A stretch of 64,000 bases of DNA from Zobellia uliginosa (lineage in GTDB: Bacteria; Bacteroidota; Bacteroidia; Flavobacteriales; Flavobacteriaceae). The position numbers and the translations under genes are program-made. Every line of letters begins with the position of its first letter. The stretch's first letter is position 1. Of the stretch, positions 33,143-42,591 are shown one piece after another. Where the stretch lies: NCBI RefSeq assembly GCF_018860745.1, contig NZ_JAHKPY010000003.1:558001-622000 (forward strand), written 5' to 3'. The notes under the pieces were generated by a model. It did no database searches. It was not told where the DNA came from and was given only the letters and a program-made list of their open reading frames with translations.

Positions 33143-34987
33143 TCAAGAATTTATTTTCACCTCACCACCAGATATAATAGTCTCTGAATTTCCGTTTAGA
33201 GAAACTTTTTCCTTACCGATTAGATTTATATTCTTATTAGAATCAAGAGATATATTTGTTTTTGCTTTGGCAGAAAATTCAGAATCTGTACTTTCAAAAC
33301 TTATCGATTCTTTAGCACTGAAAGTTAAAGTTTCATCAATTACCTGTGTTTTCATCATTTTTTGCGCGGTTATACTAACTATGCCTTCGGCCGAACCATC
33401 GTCATCATCTCCCGGTTTTGCACTAAGATTAAGACTGTTACCGGCTTGTATATTAATATCAGTAGAAATGAGTGTCAGTTTTTTCGGCGCTTTAATAACT
33501 ATTTCTCCATTTCCTTGCATAATAACTGTATTGCCACTGGGGTCGGCCATAGTTATACTACCATTTTTGTCGTTTAATATGATTTGGTTTCCACTACGGG
33601 TCTTGATGGCTTTTATGTTGTTGTTCGGGTCGTAAAAATCACTCTTGGCGTTAGCATTGTATCCAGCACTTGACACATACGGTTTTTCCGGATTTCCGGC
33701 CTCAAAGCTTACCAATACTTCCTCTTCTTTTTCAGGAATAAAATAAAAACCTTTTCCGCTACCACTATAGGGTGTTGGTACCTTTATCCATGGCGTACTG
33801 GTGCCCATAGGCTTTTGCCATGGGAACTGTACTTTAATTCTACCTAACCCATCAGGGTCGGCGTTGTCTAATACGAGTCCGCGTTGGTCCGCGGCCCGTG
33901 GTGCCGCAAAGCTGTTGGAGTAGGGCAAGTGTTCGGTACCCTCAGGTACGCCCTCAAAAGAATTGGTGTAATGGCCGCTATGGTCAAAACGGTGTACTAC
34001 TTTTATGATATCGTAAGAACCGTAAGGGTCTTTTTTTGTAGGATCGGAGAAATTGAGGCCGTCTAGCGAGAGTGTATCCCCCACGCGCAAGGAAACCAGT
34101 TCCGAAGTTCCCGAAGCGGTTACCATACCGGATGCCCTACCTAAGGTATTTACTTTAGTAGCCGTATCAAGCCCGCCCTGTGCACTGTATTCATGTTGCC
34201 CAATTGTATAATCGTAACTACCTTTTTTAGTGAATACGGCATCCGATTCATCTTTTACCGGCGCGAGGTACGGGTGAGAGGAATTGGCTATGTGAGAAGA
34301 TGAACTTGCCTCTAAAAGCGTATCGTTCACCCAGTCGTGGCCCTTTATGTCAAATGTTTGTTCTTTTAACGAAGTGGACAGATTGAACGAAAGTACATCA
34401 ACACCATAGACGCCGTTGAGTGTAGTATTTCCTGATCTTCCTACACAAAAATCCATACCGTTGTGATAGAGCCATACGCCGTAACGACTACAAAGCCGTT
34501 GTAAAAACGAGAGGTCACTTTCGTTGTACTGAACCGTATAGGGAAGGGTAACGTCGGTACCTGTGCCAATACTTTTCTTTATTATATCCGTTGAATGTCC
34601 TTTTAACGTGTCTTCTACCACTTGTGATAACGATGTGCCTTCTTCATAACTGAAGCACTGTACCGAATTGGCCAATAGCACGGCAGGCCCATGGCCTGAA
34701 ACAACAAGCGTACCCGCTGCACCGGCTCCTTTTTGAAGGTCTACATTGGTGATGATACCGGTAAATTCCATTTTCCCCGCATTGAGCCCAATGGACATTT
34801 TCTTGCCGATAAAACCAAGGGCGGTCTCCATAAGTGGTCCCGCATAGGTCTCCGTAGCGTGTGCAGGAAAGGAAACCCTAAAAGCACTGTGGCCACCTAT
34901 GGCCTGTTCTACGGAAACGGTATAACCCGATTTTGGCAGAAATTCGTTGCCATTTAAAATAAGTTTGATATCGACAATTTTAGACAT
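33143..34987 (-). CDS. vgrG: T6SS spike protein VgrG (TssI), module 1
   Basis: This 614-aa protein has a gp27-like N-terminal half (SLSQVVEDTLKGHSTDIIKK, YNESDLSFLQRLCSRYGVWL), a gp5-like OB domain (GLVLDNADPDGLGRIKVQFP, TPWIKVPTPYSG) and a beta-helix needle after ~470. The start MSKIVDIKLILNGNEF at 34987 matches the second VgrG; the frame extends to 35131, but that stretch is not conserved. Nearly the same as VgrG at 43960 up to NNIKAIKTRSG, then the needle diverges fully. Confidence 0.93.
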   Translation of the reverse strand: MSKIVDIKLILNGNEFLPKSGYTVSVEQAIGGHSAFRVSFPAHATETYAGPLMETALGFIGKKMSIGLNAGKMEFTGIITNVDLQKGAGAAGTLVVSGHGPAVLLANSVQCFSYEEGTSLSQVVEDTLKGHSTDIIKKSIGTGTDVTLPYTVQYNESDLSFLQRLCSRYGVWLYHNGMDFCVGRSGNTTLNGVYGVDVLSFNLSTSLKEQTFDIKGHDWVNDTLLEASSSSHIANSSHPYLAPVKDESDAVFTKKGSYDYTIGQHEYSAQGGLDTATKVNTLGRASGMVTASGTSELVSLRVGDTLSLDGLNFSDPTKKDPYGSYDIIKVVHRFDHSGHYTNSFEGVPEGTEHLPYSNSFAAPRAADQRGLVLDNADPDGLGRIKVQFPWQKPMGTSTPWIKVPTPYSGSGKGFYFIPEKEEEVLVSFEAGNPEKPYVSSAGYNANAKSDFYDPNNNIKAIKTRSGNQIILNDKNGSITMADPSGNTVIMQGNGEIVIKAPKKLTLISTDINIQAGNSLNLSAKPGDDDDGSAEGIVSITAQKMMKTQVIDETLTFSAKESISFESTDSEFSAKAKTNISLDSNKNINLIGKEKVSLNGNSETIISGGEVKINS

Positions 34988-35010
34988 GCGGTTGTATTTA
35001 AGCGGTTTAA

Positions 35011-35079
35011 GGTATTTAGAATTATACGAGTTACCAAAAAAATAGATTTTAAATCGATGAACGGTATTTCGTACAGGCA
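35011..35079 (-). promoter_or_regulatory. Conserved block upstream of vgrG module 1
   Basis: A ~65-bp stretch, including GATGAACGGTATTTCGTACA and GTTACCAAAAA, is shared with the region upstream of the second vgrG (45818-45888). The conservation outside coding sequence suggests a common promoter or operator, or a shared duplication border. The 383-bp gap 34988-35370 holds this block and otherwise nothing I recognise. Confidence 0.5.
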
Positions 35080-35370
35080 CTCTTTTTACATACGGATAAA
35101 TGTAGGGTAAGGGATGGCGTGGGTTTAACATTAATTATTATAGATTGAAATTTGAAAATGGAATTAACTTATTTTATAAAATCACATTTTATATGTTTTC
35201 CTAACATTGCCTTGGGAATGTTCATTGCTGGTAAGCGTTTGTGAAGAGTACCCAAACGAGTAAGCCAACCCATAATCAATCCGAAAAGGTTACTGACGAT
35301 AAAATAAATACGTTGAGAGGCGCAGTATCTATTTGGAGGATTAGACATTTTAATAGTAGAAAACAGTGGT

Positions 35371-35733
35371 TTACTCCGTGTTCATTATCCTCTTTAGTTT
35401 ACTTTGATAAATCTTGTACAAAAGGGAATTATTATTCAAAACAAACATGAGGTTAGCTAGGGCTATAATGGTCCAAACTAAAAATAATTTTAATACCGGT
35501 AGGTCATTATATTGCATAATACCAACTACTATAGCACCAATGAACCATGTGGCACCAAAATAGAATAGGCCCAAAATATTCATTTTACCATCGGGAGCCT
35601 GATTGAAAAGGCTAATCAAGAACCTGTAGGGCAAATACAATACTAAAATACCTATATAGGCTAAGGATTGAATAACAGCAAGATTGCTGTTCAAAACCAT
35701 TAGGAAATCATAATACTCAAAACTGAACTCCAT
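35371..35733 (-). CDS. Hypothetical four-helix membrane protein
   Basis: This 120-aa protein has about four hydrophobic segments (LAYIGILVLYLPYRFLISLF, FYFGATWFIGAIVVGIM, LFLVWTIIALANLMFVL) and a basic C-terminus. Its start overlaps the end of the lemA-like gene by 17 bp, so the two are translationally coupled. No family is recognised. Confidence 0.6.
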   Translation of the reverse strand: MEFSFEYYDFLMVLNSNLAVIQSLAYIGILVLYLPYRFLISLFNQAPDGKMNILGLFYFGATWFIGAIVVGIMQYNDLPVLKLFLVWTIIALANLMFVLNNNSLLYKIYQSKLKRIMNTE

Positions 35734-36277
35734 GGTACTGCTTTTCTATTTCGGAAATCTGTAGTAGTTCTTTGTTACTGTATCCCAAAGGTTTGGCTAA
35801 TAATAGGGCGGGAAATTCATTAATGCCTATATTATATAAATTCACGCTGTCATTATAAAGTTCTCTGCGATCGGCCAAATGATTCTCCAGTTCCGAAACC
35901 CTTCCTTGTAGGGAGACGAAGGATGTATTGGCTTTTAAATCGGGATAGTTCTCGGAAACCGCTAAGATATTGGCAAAGGCCTTATTCAGTTCATTTGCTG
36001 TTTTTATCTTGTTGTCATTATTGGTAGCATTTAAATACTTGGTCCTTAATTCGGTCACCTTGTTCATCAGGCCCTCTTCATATTCCATATACTTCTTAAC
36101 GATCTTTATGAGCTCCGGTATTTCATCGGCGCGTTGTTTTAAGAGCACATCAATATTGGCGAAACTCTTATCAACGTTTAGGTTCAGCATTACCAAACGA
36201 TTGTAGATTCGTACGCCACTGGTAATAATGAAAAGGATTATCAGAGCGAGTATTACAAATCCGATTATATTTTGCAT
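35717..36277 (-). CDS. LemA family protein
   Basis: This ~186-aa protein has an N-terminal membrane helix (IIGFVILALIILFIITSGV) and the LemA core: RIYNRLVMLNLNVDKSFANI, LLKQRADEIPELIKIVKKYM and AVSENYPDLKAN. LemA proteins are membrane-anchored helical proteins with no settled biochemical role. The ATG at 36277 is preferred over an upstream start at 36370, which lacks conservation. It is cotranscribed with the GIDE-domain gene upstream, a common pairing. Confidence 0.88.
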   Translation of the reverse strand: MQNIIGFVILALIILFIITSGVRIYNRLVMLNLNVDKSFANIDVLLKQRADEIPELIKIVKKYMEYEEGLMNKVTELRTKYLNATNNDNKIKTANELNKAFANILAVSENYPDLKANTSFVSLQGRVSELENHLADRRELYNDSVNLYNIGINEFPALLLAKPLGYSNKELLQISEIEKQYHGVQF

Positions 36278-36287
36278 GGGTGTTGTT

Positions 36288-37241
36288 TTAGAGGTTGAAG
36301 TTAAAAATTTCCGACAGGTTGAACGATTCGTATACCGATGAAATAGAAATGTACAGGGTACCGTCTTCAATTTTTAAATCCATCATGAAAATTAAGGTTA
36401 TTAGTGCAAGTAGCATTATGAGATGCCTAATGAGAGATTTTCTTAAGGGGCGATATAAATTATATCTATATACCTTTTCCCTCAAGGAAAGGGCAAAGAT
36501 GTCTTTTCCTTTATCCTTTTCTATACGAACCTTTTGATTTTTATTTACGGCCTTGCCTATAAGTAAAACCGACATGTTTTCTACAAGCAGGAATAGTTGA
36601 TAACGTCTACTATTTGATTCATAAGAATGTGGCGACTCCGGTAAATCGACAAAAGAAATATCCGTACCGCTGACTACTGCTGAAGCCGTGCCGTCATTTA
36701 GTAAAAAATCATTACAGACCGTTTCGGTCGAGATATTATTGTACGATTTTTTTCCATCTTTATCCCTACTAATGGAATCAATTTTATATAAATAACCAAT
36801 ACAGGGTTCTTTTTTTATTCTGGATATAACAGGTTCCAACATACTCGTTTTACCAGTTACCTCTACCAGACCCATGGCCATTGAACGTATTTTAGAAGTG
36901 GGTAGCGCTCGTTGCAATTCATAAAAGGTGCTTTTATCGCTTGGTTTAATGATAGCCATTAAAACGCCATACGCGAACAAGAGCCCAATGCCCCAAGGCC
37001 AAGTAAGCATTAGTATAGGTAGGCCTAAGAAAAAAAGCAAAAGATGCAATAGCGACTCTTTTTTTCGAATAGATTTATAGATTCCCCCAATAATCATTAG
37101 CAAAAGAAGAATAGGGAAATTTACAAGGCATGCGAATGGAACATAGCCAGGGTCGTATAATGCGGTAAGGATTACAACGACAGGAGAAACAACAAAAAGC
37201 GGCCAGGCCGGTTTTAGGTGTAGTTCAAAGAGCGCTTTCAA
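36288..37241 (-). CDS. GIDE-domain membrane protein (E3-ligase-like, BAM family)
   Basis: The middle of this ~317-aa protein (KIRSMAMGLVEVTGKTSMLE, ISRIKKEPCIGYLYKIDS) resembles the GIDE domain of mitochondrial MUL1-type proteins. Bacterial versions lack RING and usually sit with LemA, as here. Several N-terminal membrane helices and one near the C-terminus are seen. The start is uncertain: 37241 is a TTG, and the frame stays open to about 37330, encoding another hydrophobic stretch (GFLTLFSSAFGIFYYLVL) with no ATG. Confidence 0.7.
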   Translation of the reverse strand: MKALFELHLKPAWPLFVVSPVVVILTALYDPGYVPFACLVNFPILLLLMIIGGIYKSIRKKESLLHLLLFFLGLPILMLTWPWGIGLLFAYGVLMAIIKPSDKSTFYELQRALPTSKIRSMAMGLVEVTGKTSMLEPVISRIKKEPCIGYLYKIDSISRDKDGKKSYNNISTETVCNDFLLNDGTASAVVSGTDISFVDLPESPHSYESNSRRYQLFLLVENMSVLLIGKAVNKNQKVRIEKDKGKDIFALSLREKVYRYNLYRPLRKSLIRHLIMLLALITLIFMMDLKIEDGTLYISISSVYESFNLSEIFNFNL

Positions 37242-37413
37242 GACAAGATAATAGAAAATGCCAAATGCTGACGAGAATAGCGTTAGAAATCCAACTATAC
37301 TAGCATCGATATTATTTGTATGGAAGGTTTCCAGGATATGCTATTTTAAATAGAATTGCTTTTAATTTATAACATTTAATTAACCTAAATATTTTATCTA
37401 TCTCATTGCATTT

Positions 37414-38028
37414 TTATCCTTTCAGGCCATAAAACAGAAGGATGGCGAATGTAATAATACCTAAAAGTGCAAAATAAACAAAACCCTTGACTCCTGTTTT
37501 TTTAAGATATTCAGTGTCTTTACCAATTATAACAAATATCAAATAGAGAATAGGGTAGAACAAGAAGATGCATAGTAAGACAGTGCCTGCCAAAAAGAGA
37601 TAAGCCTTTGTGGAGATTTCATATATTACCTTGTTCTTATAGGCAACCTCTCTAATACTGCCAATTTCAGGTCTTTCCGACGTTGATATGTCCAATGTCA
37701 TTTTAAGATACTCCGTACTATTTTTTGGTTTAAAACTAACGATTGGAGTGTACATAAGAACCCTACGCCTGCTTCCGCTTCTGTTTATCCAACTAGATTC
37801 ACTTTTTAGGTCAATTATTTCGGCCTCGTACCTGGGATAGGTAATGAAGGCGTAGCCAGTTTTCACCAATTCCGGAGTTAAATAAAAAAGTAGTAAAAAG
37901 ACCATATTCACCCATAAAAAAGTAAAGCCTTTAAAGGCTATACTGGTCTTATTCCGAGATTTTTTTTTCTGCAGAAAAAGAAAACTTAAGATTGAGGCTA
38001 ATAATATGGGGATTAGCAAGTAGGTCAT
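37414..38028 (-). CDS. DUF3592 domain-containing membrane protein
   Basis: This 204-aa protein has two N-terminal membrane helices, a central extracytoplasmic DUF3592-like beta domain (YEAEIIDLKSES..., YTPIVSFKPKNSTEYLKMTL, GSIREVAYKNKVIYEIS) and two C-terminal helices. Function is unknown. The 172-bp gap between this gene and 36288-37241 holds the open frame noted there and otherwise nothing I recognise. Confidence 0.65.
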   Translation of the reverse strand: MTYLLIPILLASILSFLFLQKKKSRNKTSIAFKGFTFLWVNMVFLLLFYLTPELVKTGYAFITYPRYEAEIIDLKSESSWINRSGSRRRVLMYTPIVSFKPKNSTEYLKMTLDISTSERPEIGSIREVAYKNKVIYEISTKAYLFLAGTVLLCIFLFYPILYLIFVIIGKDTEYLKKTGVKGFVYFALLGIITFAILLFYGLKG

Positions 38029-38093
38029 TGATTCAGTTGTTTGCTCACTAGCTTAATTCGATAGTAGGAAAGACTCACTGATTACGAAAGCCG

Positions 38094-38588
38094 TTAATTT
38101 GCCAGTATAATATTACTTGAGGAAAGAACCTCGCTATAAAACACCTTATCATCAATATTTTCTCTTTGGTTCCCAGATGAACTTAGGGTGATTTTTCGTT
38201 TTTCGTTTTGCCATTGTTGCGACATGCCATAATCATTCTCATAGATTTTTTTCCCGACACCATACATTTGTTTTGAATGTTCCTGCCATTTTTGTTTTTC
38301 CTCAATCTTTTCAGAAGTAATGGTGTATCCTACAATCTTACCATTTTCACAATAAACATAGGCTTTGTCTCCTTTTATATTGGGGTGGTCGAAATCACCT
38401 TGTTTGAGTATGTAGAATGAAAAATATTGATTTCCTTGACGGGGAAATTCCATAAGCAATTTTTCTTTTTCACCTATAATGGTATTTAAAGGAATATTAC
38501 CTTTTTTGGAGCAACTTGCCAAAAGGGGAGGGGAACAGAGACCTATAATTGTAACCAAGGTACTTTCGATAAATTGTCTTCGTTTCAT
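38094..38588 (-). CDS. Predicted lipoprotein, candidate periplasmic immunity protein
   Basis: The N-terminus of this 164-aa protein (MKRRQFIEST, then LLASC) combines a twin-arginine-like start with a lipobox cysteine at about residue 26. The mature part is charged and unrecognised. It lies last in a four-gene run behind the 867-aa effector candidate, and its export fits an immunity protein against a periplasm-acting toxin. That is inference. Confidence 0.5.
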   Translation of the reverse strand: MKRRQFIESTLVTIIGLCSPPLLASCSKKGNIPLNTIIGEKEKLLMEFPRQGNQYFSFYILKQGDFDHPNIKGDKAYVYCENGKIVGYTITSEKIEEKQKWQEHSKQMYGVGKKIYENDYGMSQQWQNEKRKITLSSSGNQRENIDDKVFYSEVLSSSNIILAN

Positions 38589-38599
38589 GAATAGTTTTA

Positions 38600-39118
38600 T
38601 TAATCAAAACGGTTTAAAAATAATGGACCGGTTTCAGTTATCCTGTTTTCAAGAATTCTATTTTCCCCATCCAGAAAATGAACAAGTAAATCCCTTGTGT
38701 CGATAAAGTTGATTTCCCTTATGCAGGTTGAGAAATCGGTCACAAGCTTTTTATCGGCACTTCCGAAAAATTGTTTCCATTTGGGTACCTCCACCATTTT
38801 CGGTCTGCTATATTCAAGCGAAAACCGCAAATCGTTTTCCAAAAAAGAATCGTTACTTGCAAAGTTGGGTACAATTAATAGTTGTGATTTTTGATGTTTT
38901 ACATCGGAGTAGGAGATGTTGAAATACCAAAAATCGTTTCTCGGGTCTGCCTCTTTTTTGTCCGTATTTCCATCTTGGTTTCTAGAGAAGGATTCTATCA
39001 CCAGTTTGTGCCAATTTATTTTTTCAAAATCGGCTAAAACTTGTTTTTTGGAGATTCCTTCTTTTACAAGTTCCTTTTCCATGAAAGGATCCAAAAATTC
39101 ATATCGTAGATTTTTCAT
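38600..39118 (-). CDS. Hypothetical protein of the second effector module
   Basis: This 172-aa soluble protein has no signal peptide or motif I recognise. It contains DFWYFNISYSDVKHQKSQLL. It is close to its neighbours on both sides (12 and 15 bp), so it is cotranscribed with the effector candidate 39979-42582. It may be an immunity or chaperone protein. Confidence 0.45.
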   Translation of the reverse strand: MKNLRYEFLDPFMEKELVKEGISKKQVLADFEKINWHKLVIESFSRNQDGNTDKKEADPRNDFWYFNISYSDVKHQKSQLLIVPNFASNDSFLENDLRFSLEYSRPKMVEVPKWKQFFGSADKKLVTDFSTCIREINFIDTRDLLVHFLDGENRILENRITETGPLFLNRFD

Positions 39119-39133
39119 ATTTCGAAAAACTGA

Positions 39134-39964
39134 CTATATGATAGAGAACCCTTTTGAAAGGTCCCGTTTGTGAAGCTTTACTTCAAATTCAATATCGCTT
39201 TGGTTTTTTGGGTCTGGACTCTTAAATTTTAAAGCTTCCGTACCATCAAGGCGCACCAGACGCACTAGCTTACCATGTCCCATGACCTGCATACGCAGCT
39301 CTTCTTTTTTTATGGGTACCATTTGCAATTCTTGACCAAAAATTTGCATGGCCCCTTTTTGAAAACTCACTTTTCGTTCTTCTGAAAAGTAAAAGGCTTG
39401 CTCTTGCAATCTCATTTTTTCTTTGGAAAGTTCTAAATATTTTCCTGCATTATGTGATTCCATCACTAAATATAGTTGGTTGTAAAAGGCAAAAACCTCT
39501 TCAAAAAGTTTTTCTTCTTTAATTTTTGAGAGGTCGACCGAGTTTTGCCAACCATCAAGAACAAAAGGTAATTCAACTTCTATTTCTGTTAATATTTCAA
39601 ATACAGGATAATTAATATTTTCGCTAAGGCCATCCCAAGGTTGTTCTATACGGGGGTGAAATTTGTACCTTGTCTTTTTCATTGTACCCAATGGCCCTTC
39701 AGCCTCGGCTACATGAAAGTCTAGAGTCATATATTCTTCTTCCGTAATGGTTTTTTTACCATATCTAGGAAGCATTTTGCCTACTACTTTATATTTACCA
39801 CTTTCTAAAATAACATTGTTGATAGGCACGGTCCCAGTAGAACCGCCTTCTTGTGTCTGGTCTCCAAAAAAACTGTATACCAATACGTCGTTCACATATA
39901 GTTCGCCGGAACACCCAAACCTTTGATATAAGGAATAATAGGGCTTTAAAAAATTATGTTGCAT
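39134..39964 (-). CDS. Hypothetical protein next to the OmpA-domain effector candidate
   Basis: This 276-aa protein has no signal peptide. Its N-terminal part looks beta-rich (GELYVNDVLVYSFFGDQTQE, ILESGKYKVVGKML) and the middle is helical. No family is recognised. It begins 14 bp after the 867-aa gene and is probably functionally linked to it. Confidence 0.45.
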   Translation of the reverse strand: MQHNFLKPYYSLYQRFGCSGELYVNDVLVYSFFGDQTQEGGSTGTVPINNVILESGKYKVVGKMLPRYGKKTITEEEYMTLDFHVAEAEGPLGTMKKTRYKFHPRIEQPWDGLSENINYPVFEILTEIEVELPFVLDGWQNSVDLSKIKEEKLFEEVFAFYNQLYLVMESHNAGKYLELSKEKMRLQEQAFYFSEERKVSFQKGAMQIFGQELQMVPIKKEELRMQVMGHGKLVRLVRLDGTEALKFKSPDPKNQSDIEFEVKLHKRDLSKGFSII

Positions 39965-39978
39965 AAAATACTATTTTA

Positions 39979-42582
39979 CTAAAATAAATACTTTTTATCG
40001 AATCTTTTCTCGTCTTCAGGCATTACCCTTTCCTCTATTTTAAAACTGGATTTCCACCACCCTATTTCTCCTTCTATTTCTCCTACAATCATAATTCCGG
40101 AAAATTTAACCACTGGTTGTACGAATATACCATTATCATCTGAGTCAATTTCAATATCGCCACCGAAATAGCCATCTCCCTTAATACCAGCCTTGAAACT
40201 CGCATCAATAGGTTTAGTTTTTGCACCTGCTAATTTACCAAGCTCTATGTCAATACTAAGTTCAATTGTAACGCCGAACTTACCTCCAATAGTGGTTTTG
40301 CCACCTAGGGAAAAACCATTAAGGGTATCAAATTTTACGGCTAATACTTCAAATTTGAGCTCACCATAAAAAGTTGCCTCAAAAGTAACGCTTGCTCCTA
40401 ATTTGTCCAATCCTCCACGAAAATTGTTTATCAATCTTGCTGCGGCTGGGTTACCAGTAGCACCATAAGAGGCCGCAGCTATGGCCATTCCTATTATGTC
40501 TACAACAGCTTCAGCCCCAATTAAAGGGTCGAAAGATAAACTTAGTTCTCCCGCGGTAACTATTTTATTTGTTTTGTCATCACGTTTAAAAAACCAGCTT
40601 GCAGCGACTTTGAATTTAGGATATCGAATATCAAAGCCAACGGGTATTGCCGTCGCTTTTGCCGTACTTTGGGCATAATTGATTGCGTTTTGGACAATTT
40701 CAGAAAATGTAGAAACGGTTTCTGCAAGGGGTTGAATTTTCTTTTTAAATTCTTGAGTATAACTTCTCTTATGGTCACCATTGTTCCATTCTACTGAAAG
40801 TCCCAATCCAATATCTATAGGAAGCTTACCTGTTTTATTGAGTTGCCATCTTGTATAGCCTGCCTCTCTTGCTTTTTCATTATGTTTTTGGTAAATACTA
40901 CCAGAAGGCATATTGGCCGCCTTATAGTTGGAAACCCCGATTGCGAGTTCTGCCGCTAATTCCCATTTAATATCTGGATAGACTTTTACTATTACTGCTG
41001 CTTTTTTTGGGTCACTATAATATCTGCAGCTACTTATATAGTATAAAAAATTATTGGTGGTAATTGATTTGGAGAGCCAGATATAATCAAAGGGAACAAA
41101 AGTATCGGGTAACACATCGGAGTATAGTTGATGGTTAACGTTTTCCTTTGGATAATTCTTCAAGTCACTTTTTCCTTCTCTTGTCAACTCTGCAACATAT
41201 ACAATTTCATCATGCGGGTCACTCAGTTCCACCCTCAAACATTTTTTTATATTGTAGTCTTCAACTTTTAGAGTGAAATCTTTTTGTTTGGTAATGTCAG
41301 GAGCAACTGTATTATAAATAATACTTTGTGCATCACCTCCGCTAATATTAAATTGTATGGTAACTCTACGATTTAAGAGGTGTTCCGCTTCTGAAAGATT
41401 ATCGCCTTTTATATAGGGGCGCCTTTTGCCATAGCCCTTTGCTGTTATTCTAGTTCTCGAAACTCCTTTGTTAACTAGATAATCTACTGCAGCTATTGCG
41501 CGATTATTTGAAAGTTTGTCATTATATTCATTTGATCCACGACTATCGCAATGCGCCCCTAATGTTACAGGAACAAATGGACTATCCAGTAAAAAAGTGG
41601 CAATACCATTAAGTACTTCCATGGCCCCTGCTTTAATATTCCATTTCTCAAAATCAAAAAAAATCTTTTCCGATACCGCAAAATCCTTTTTACGGTCTTC
41701 ATCTATTTTTAACGTCCCTTCTTCAAAAAGTTCTATTTCAGCACCTTCATCGGTAACCGTTATTTTCTTGAACCTACACGGCTCGTAACGTTCTAAATCA
41801 ATTTCGTTCTCATCTATCTTTACAGGTAAATCACTAGTTGATTTTTTGGTGGACTTTTTGGTTATTTTATCTTTGAATACGACATGTTGGGCAATTTTAT
41901 GGTCACCACTTTTATTGGCAACGTAATAGCTTTTCCCAATCACTTTTATTTTTACGTAGAATTCCTCACTATTGCTGGTTATCCAGCCCGTGCCGGCTCT
42001 CCATTTGTAGGTGTTCTTAATATTCAGGTTTACTTCTCCTCCATAGCATTTCGCCGTATAGCTTGTAACATAACCATCGTCTCCATATTGCTCATTAAAT
42101 ACACTTATATTTAATTTGGCACCATTTAATCCTTCAGTTTCTAAATGAAGCCAAATATCATTTCCAAATTTGTTGGGAGTGGTACTAAGACTGCTTCCAG
42201 TTTTCGACTTTCGCCATTCAGCTTTGGTAATTTTTTGTGGAGCTTGGCCTTGAACAATAATGCGATTTGGCTCTCTATTTATAGGGTCATCCGCAAAAGC
42301 TTCAATATGATACTTTTGTGGCCCACAATATTTGGCCTCAACTTTAGCGCCCATAATATCACCGGTATGACCATTCATATCCTTTGAGCTAAAAGGACCT
42401 TTTTCCCTGGGTTTAGCAATCCATTTAGGTCTGAATTTAGCTCCAGCGTTTTTAAAGGCTTTAATCTGAATTTCGCAGTCCGCCTTCACCTTAATATACG
42501 AGGGGAACTTAACACCTTTATTATATAAAATGTTGCTATCATTCGGATTGATCAACCCTATTTTTTCAATATTATCACCCAT
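39979..42582 (-). CDS. Large T6SS effector candidate with OmpA-like peptidoglycan-binding domain
   Basis: This 867-aa protein has a beta-rich N-terminal region (~1-235) with KCYGGEVNLNIKNTYKWRAG. An OmpA-C-like domain (~303-412) holds GAHCDSRGSNEYNDKLSNNR and GYGKRRP...NRRVTIQF, keeping the aspartate and arginine that bind diaminopimelate. A C-terminal half (~560-867) has glycine-rich membrane-like stretches (IIGMAIAAASYGATGNPAAA) and many repeated beta strands. There is no signal peptide. It lies 9 bp after the DUF4280 gene, so delivery on the VgrG2 spike is likely. Possibly a wall-anchored pore former. Confidence 0.55.
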   Translation of the reverse strand: MGDNIEKIGLINPNDSNILYNKGVKFPSYIKVKADCEIQIKAFKNAGAKFRPKWIAKPREKGPFSSKDMNGHTGDIMGAKVEAKYCGPQKYHIEAFADDPINREPNRIIVQGQAPQKITKAEWRKSKTGSSLSTTPNKFGNDIWLHLETEGLNGAKLNISVFNEQYGDDGYVTSYTAKCYGGEVNLNIKNTYKWRAGTGWITSNSEEFYVKIKVIGKSYYVANKSGDHKIAQHVVFKDKITKKSTKKSTSDLPVKIDENEIDLERYEPCRFKKITVTDEGAEIELFEEGTLKIDEDRKKDFAVSEKIFFDFEKWNIKAGAMEVLNGIATFLLDSPFVPVTLGAHCDSRGSNEYNDKLSNNRAIAAVDYLVNKGVSRTRITAKGYGKRRPYIKGDNLSEAEHLLNRRVTIQFNISGGDAQSIIYNTVAPDITKQKDFTLKVEDYNIKKCLRVELSDPHDEIVYVAELTREGKSDLKNYPKENVNHQLYSDVLPDTFVPFDYIWLSKSITTNNFLYYISSCRYYSDPKKAAVIVKVYPDIKWELAAELAIGVSNYKAANMPSGSIYQKHNEKAREAGYTRWQLNKTGKLPIDIGLGLSVEWNNGDHKRSYTQEFKKKIQPLAETVSTFSEIVQNAINYAQSTAKATAIPVGFDIRYPKFKVAASWFFKRDDKTNKIVTAGELSLSFDPLIGAEAVVDIIGMAIAAASYGATGNPAAARLINNFRGGLDKLGASVTFEATFYGELKFEVLAVKFDTLNGFSLGGKTTIGGKFGVTIELSIDIELGKLAGAKTKPIDASFKAGIKGDGYFGGDIEIDSDDNGIFVQPVVKFSGIMIVGEIEGEIGWWKSSFKIEERVMPEDEKRFDKKYLF

Positions 42583-42591
42583 ATTTAAAAC

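Noticed and set aside
34988-35131. N-terminal extension of VgrG1
   Set aside because: The frame is open to 35131, but the second VgrG starts at MSKIV and the extension overlaps the conserved non-coding block, so it is most likely not translated.
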